Source: Clostridia bacterium
GTDB taxonomy: Bacteria; Bacillota; Clostridia; Oscillospirales; Butyricicoccaceae
DNA length: 32,701 bases
Reading direction: 5' to 3'
NCBI GenBank assembly: GCA_017453985.1
Contig: JAFTDT010000035.1
Span: forward strand, 1 to 32,701
A program made the translations under genes and the position numbers. The notes under the pieces were generated by a model, which was given only the letters and a program-made list of their open reading frames with translations, was not told where the DNA came from and did not search any database. This document shows positions 30,907 to 32,701 of this stretch, one piece after another (position 1 is the stretch's first letter; each line of letters begins with the position of its first letter).

Positions 30907-32145
30907 ATGAAATCAAGCTTTTTCAAAAACTACGGATTCCTGCTGCTTATGCTGCTCGCCATCGTAGCCGGCTGCGTCGTCGGCGCGGTGTGGCCGGGCG
31001 CGACCGCGCTGGAGCCGCTGGGCACGGTGTTTGTCAATCTGATGTTCTGCGTGGTGGTGCCGATGGTGTTCTTCTCCATCTCCTCCGCCATCGCCAACAT
31101 GAACAACGCCCGCCGCGCGGGCAAGGTCATGGGCTCGACGGTGCTGACCTTTCTCTGCACCGCCGGTATCGCCTCGGTGATAACCTACGCTGTGGTGCGG
31201 ATATTCCCGCTCGTCACCGGCTCGTACAACGCCGCGCCGGGCGAGGTCGATTCCGGGCTGGGACTTGCCGACCTGATAATCAACTTCTTCACCAAGCCGG
31301 ACTTTTCCGAGCTGTGGAGCCGTCGGGCGATACTGCCGCTCATCGTCGCCGCCGTTATATTCGGCTTCGGTGTGCAGATGGCGGGCGGTCCCAAGACCAT
31401 GACCGCCAAGCTCCTTGCCGACGTGACAAACTGCATCATGAAGGTGGTCAAGATAATCACCTGGTACGCGCCCATCGGCTTTTTCGGCTTCTTCGCCTAT
31501 CTGGTGGCGACCTACGGTCCGGAGCTGATCGGCGATTACAGCCGCACGCTGATAATCTACTATGTCCTGTCCTTCGCCTATATGTTCGTGTTCTTCCCGC
31601 TTTATGCGCGCTTCGGCGGCGGCAAGGGCGCGGCAAAGGTCATGTGGAAGCACCTGTTCCGCCCGGCGGCGGTGTCCTTCGGCACCTGCTCCTCCGTGGC
31701 GACCATCCCCACCAATATGGAGGCGGCCGAGGAGACCGGCATCTCCCGCGATATCTCCGACATCGTGCTGCCCATGGGCGCGACCATGCACATGGACGGC
31801 TCTGCCATGGGCGCGATAATCAAGGTGGCGTTCCTCTTCGGCATTTTCGGCATGGATTTCAGCACCGGCAGGGCGCTGCTCGCCATCGTGGTGGCGGTGT
31901 TCTCCTCCGTCGCCATGTCCGGCATACCGGGCGGCGGCGGCACCGGCGACCTCGTGCTGTGCACGATATTCTTCCCCGACCAGCTTGCCATCGCCTACCC
32001 CATCTCCATCGCGCTGGCAAACCTCATCGACCCCCCGGCGACGATGGTAAACGCGGCGGGCGACTATGTGGTTTCGTTCATTGTGTCCCGCTTTGTGGAC
32101 GGCAAGAACTGGCTTCAGAAAAAGCTGCGCGGCAGCGAATCGTAA
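30907..32145 (+). CDS. Dicarboxylate/amino acid:cation symporter (DAACS family)
   Basis: The 412-residue membrane protein follows the glutamate/C4-dicarboxylate transporter fold. It has the serine-rich re-entrant loop HP1 (SFGTCSSVATIPTN), TM7 with MGATMHMDGSAMG in place of the canonical NMDGT, HP2 (MSGIPGGGG), and TM8 NLIDPPATMVNAAGD with the substrate-binding Asn and Asp. It imports an anionic substrate with Na+ or protons as a trimer; glutamate, aspartate, serine or a C4-dicarboxylate are possible. TM8 lacks the Arg that selects dicarboxylates in many homologues, so a neutral amino acid is plausible. The ATG at 30907 has GGGAGGG upstream. The divergent AraC gene is the likely regulator. 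Confidence 0.92.
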   Translation: MKSSFFKNYGFLLLMLLAIVAGCVVGAVWPGATALEPLGTVFVNLMFCVVVPMVFFSISSAIANMNNARRAGKVMGSTVLTFLCTAGIASVITYAVVRIFPLVTGSYNAAPGEVDSGLGLADLIINFFTKPDFSELWSRRAILPLIVAAVIFGFGVQMAGGPKTMTAKLLADVTNCIMKVVKIITWYAPIGFFGFFAYLVATYGPELIGDYSRTLIIYYVLSFAYMFVFFPLYARFGGGKGAAKVMWKHLFRPAAVSFGTCSSVATIPTNMEAAEETGISRDISDIVLPMGATMHMDGSAMGAIIKVAFLFGIFGMDFSTGRALLAIVVAVFSSVAMSGIPGGGGTGDLVLCTIFFPDQLAIAYPISIALANLIDPPATMVNAAGDYVVSFIVSRFVDGKNWLQKKLRGSES

Positions 32146-32163
32146 AGTATAAAGCAACGCAAA

Positions 32164-32198
32164 GCTGCCCCGGAGGAAAACCCTCCGGGGCTATTTTT
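32164..32198 (+). terminator. Rho-independent terminator after the symporter gene
   Basis: A 10-bp stem (32167-32176 with 32182-32191, CCCCGGAGG core) with a 5-base loop is followed by TATTTTT, 22 bases past the symporter stop. Confidence 0.88.
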
Positions 32199-32261
32199 CG
32201 CGGGTGTGCGGCAGCCGCCGCTGCGTAAAAAGGAGAGAAAATCAGCTCGGGGCGACGCCGC

Positions 32262-32701
32262 TCACTCGTTCAATATGCTTTCCAAATCGCCGAAGAAGTT
32301 CGGACCAAAATTGAACCATTTACCGCCGCGGCGCATGACGACGTATTTATCGCCCATTTTCTTCCATGCCCCATTCAAGCTTGACTGCTCGACGCTGTCC
32401 GGATCCTTCGGCGTCATCACCTTTATCACACTGAGCCTTTTTCCGTCCTTCAAAAACTCCAGCCGGTACAGCTCCTTTGTGCCGAAGATTTTCACGCCCA
32501 AATCGGAGCGCCGAAGGTGAGCGACGCCCACGGTGCCTTTATACGTTGCCACAAGGTCGTGCGGGTCATCGACGGTCTTTATCAAGACGCCGCCGCTGTA
32601 TATGTTCAGCGTGTCGGCGTCGAGCAGCTTGCCGTAGCTGCCAACGCCGTATGCGGCGGTATAAACGACATATGCCAGTACGAGAACGCCTACTATCAGC
32701 A
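32262..32701 (-). CDS. Membrane-anchored protein of unknown function, N-terminus cut by window edge
   Basis: The minus-strand frame is open from the right edge to the stop at 32262 (146 codons seen). The first visible residues LIVGVLVLAYVVYTAAYGVG are the end of a membrane helix, followed by SYGKLLDADTLNIYSGGVLI and a soluble, mostly beta domain (VATYKGTVGVAHLRRSDLGV; LYRLEFLKDGKRLSVIKVM) ending in NFGPNFFGDLESILNE. A TTG at 32585 could look like a start but has no ribosome binding site and would remove the helix, so the gene is taken to continue past the edge. I do not recognise the family. It is convergent with the symporter gene. Confidence 0.75.
   Translation of the reverse strand, partial: LIVGVLVLAYVVYTAAYGVGSYGKLLDADTLNIYSGGVLIKTVDDPHDLVATYKGTVGVAHLRRSDLGVKIFGTKELYRLEFLKDGKRLSVIKVMTPKDPDSVEQSSLNGAWKKMGDKYVVMRRGGKWFNFGPNFFGDLESILNE

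Overview
The window reads as chromosomal DNA of a GC-rich, low-oxygen Gram-positive bacterium of the Clostridia. The basis is the run smc-ftsY-rph-rdgB-yhbY-nadD/yqeK/rsfS-leuS, the rpsF-ssb-rpsR operon, strong GGAGG-type ribosome binding sites, a C_GCAxxG_C_C redox-family gene, a papain-like exoprotease with InlB repeats and a dockerin-like tail, and frequent ATA isoleucine codons despite high GC. No plasmid or phage backbone is visible. Genus cannot be fixed from this sequence alone.

Left part (1-8700, all genes on the minus strand): a secreted protein of unknown function cut by the window edge; an amidohydrolase behind a 19-bp-spacer promoter of the MerR-activated type; a 1255-residue secreted C1-family cysteine protease; a dCMP deaminase; a LolD/MacB-type ABC ATPase with no permease beside it; a 159-bp MITE-like element with inverted termini and a TTTA duplication; and a short-chain dehydrogenase.

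Middle part (8748-16750): on the plus strand a PatB/MalY-type PLP enzyme is translationally coupled to a small RluA-type pseudouridine synthase, followed by a MerR regulator with a 19-bp-spacer promoter of its own. The MerR terminator has been split by a 1284-bp IS3-family element that sits between the two stem arms. On the minus strand a DUF1538 membrane protein, a two-domain PII-like protein and a GNAT acetyltransferase overlap end to start. This looks like an uncharacterised signalling/transport cassette and is the most interesting unit in the window. A lipoprotein with a Pro-Glu tether and rpsU follow, each with a clear terminator; rpsU has a perfect consensus promoter.

Housekeeping block (16843-28863, minus strand): SMC, FtsY, RNase PH, XTP/dITP pyrophosphatase, a YhbY-family ribosome-binding protein, one reading frame carrying NadD, YqeK and RsfS together, then LeuRS, with gaps of 65 bp or less and two 4-bp overlaps. 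Upstream lie rpsF-ssb-rpsR and two small genes, separated by strong hairpin terminators.

Right part (28868-32701): back-to-back promoters drive rpsF and a YczE-like membrane protein; a tRNA-Thr(CGT) follows; an AraC regulator is divergent from a dicarboxylate/amino-acid:cation symporter, with an inverted repeat in the AraC promoter spacer. A membrane-anchored protein of unknown function runs off the right edge. No gene-free stretch exceeds 300 bases. All family names rest on motif reading, with no database search.
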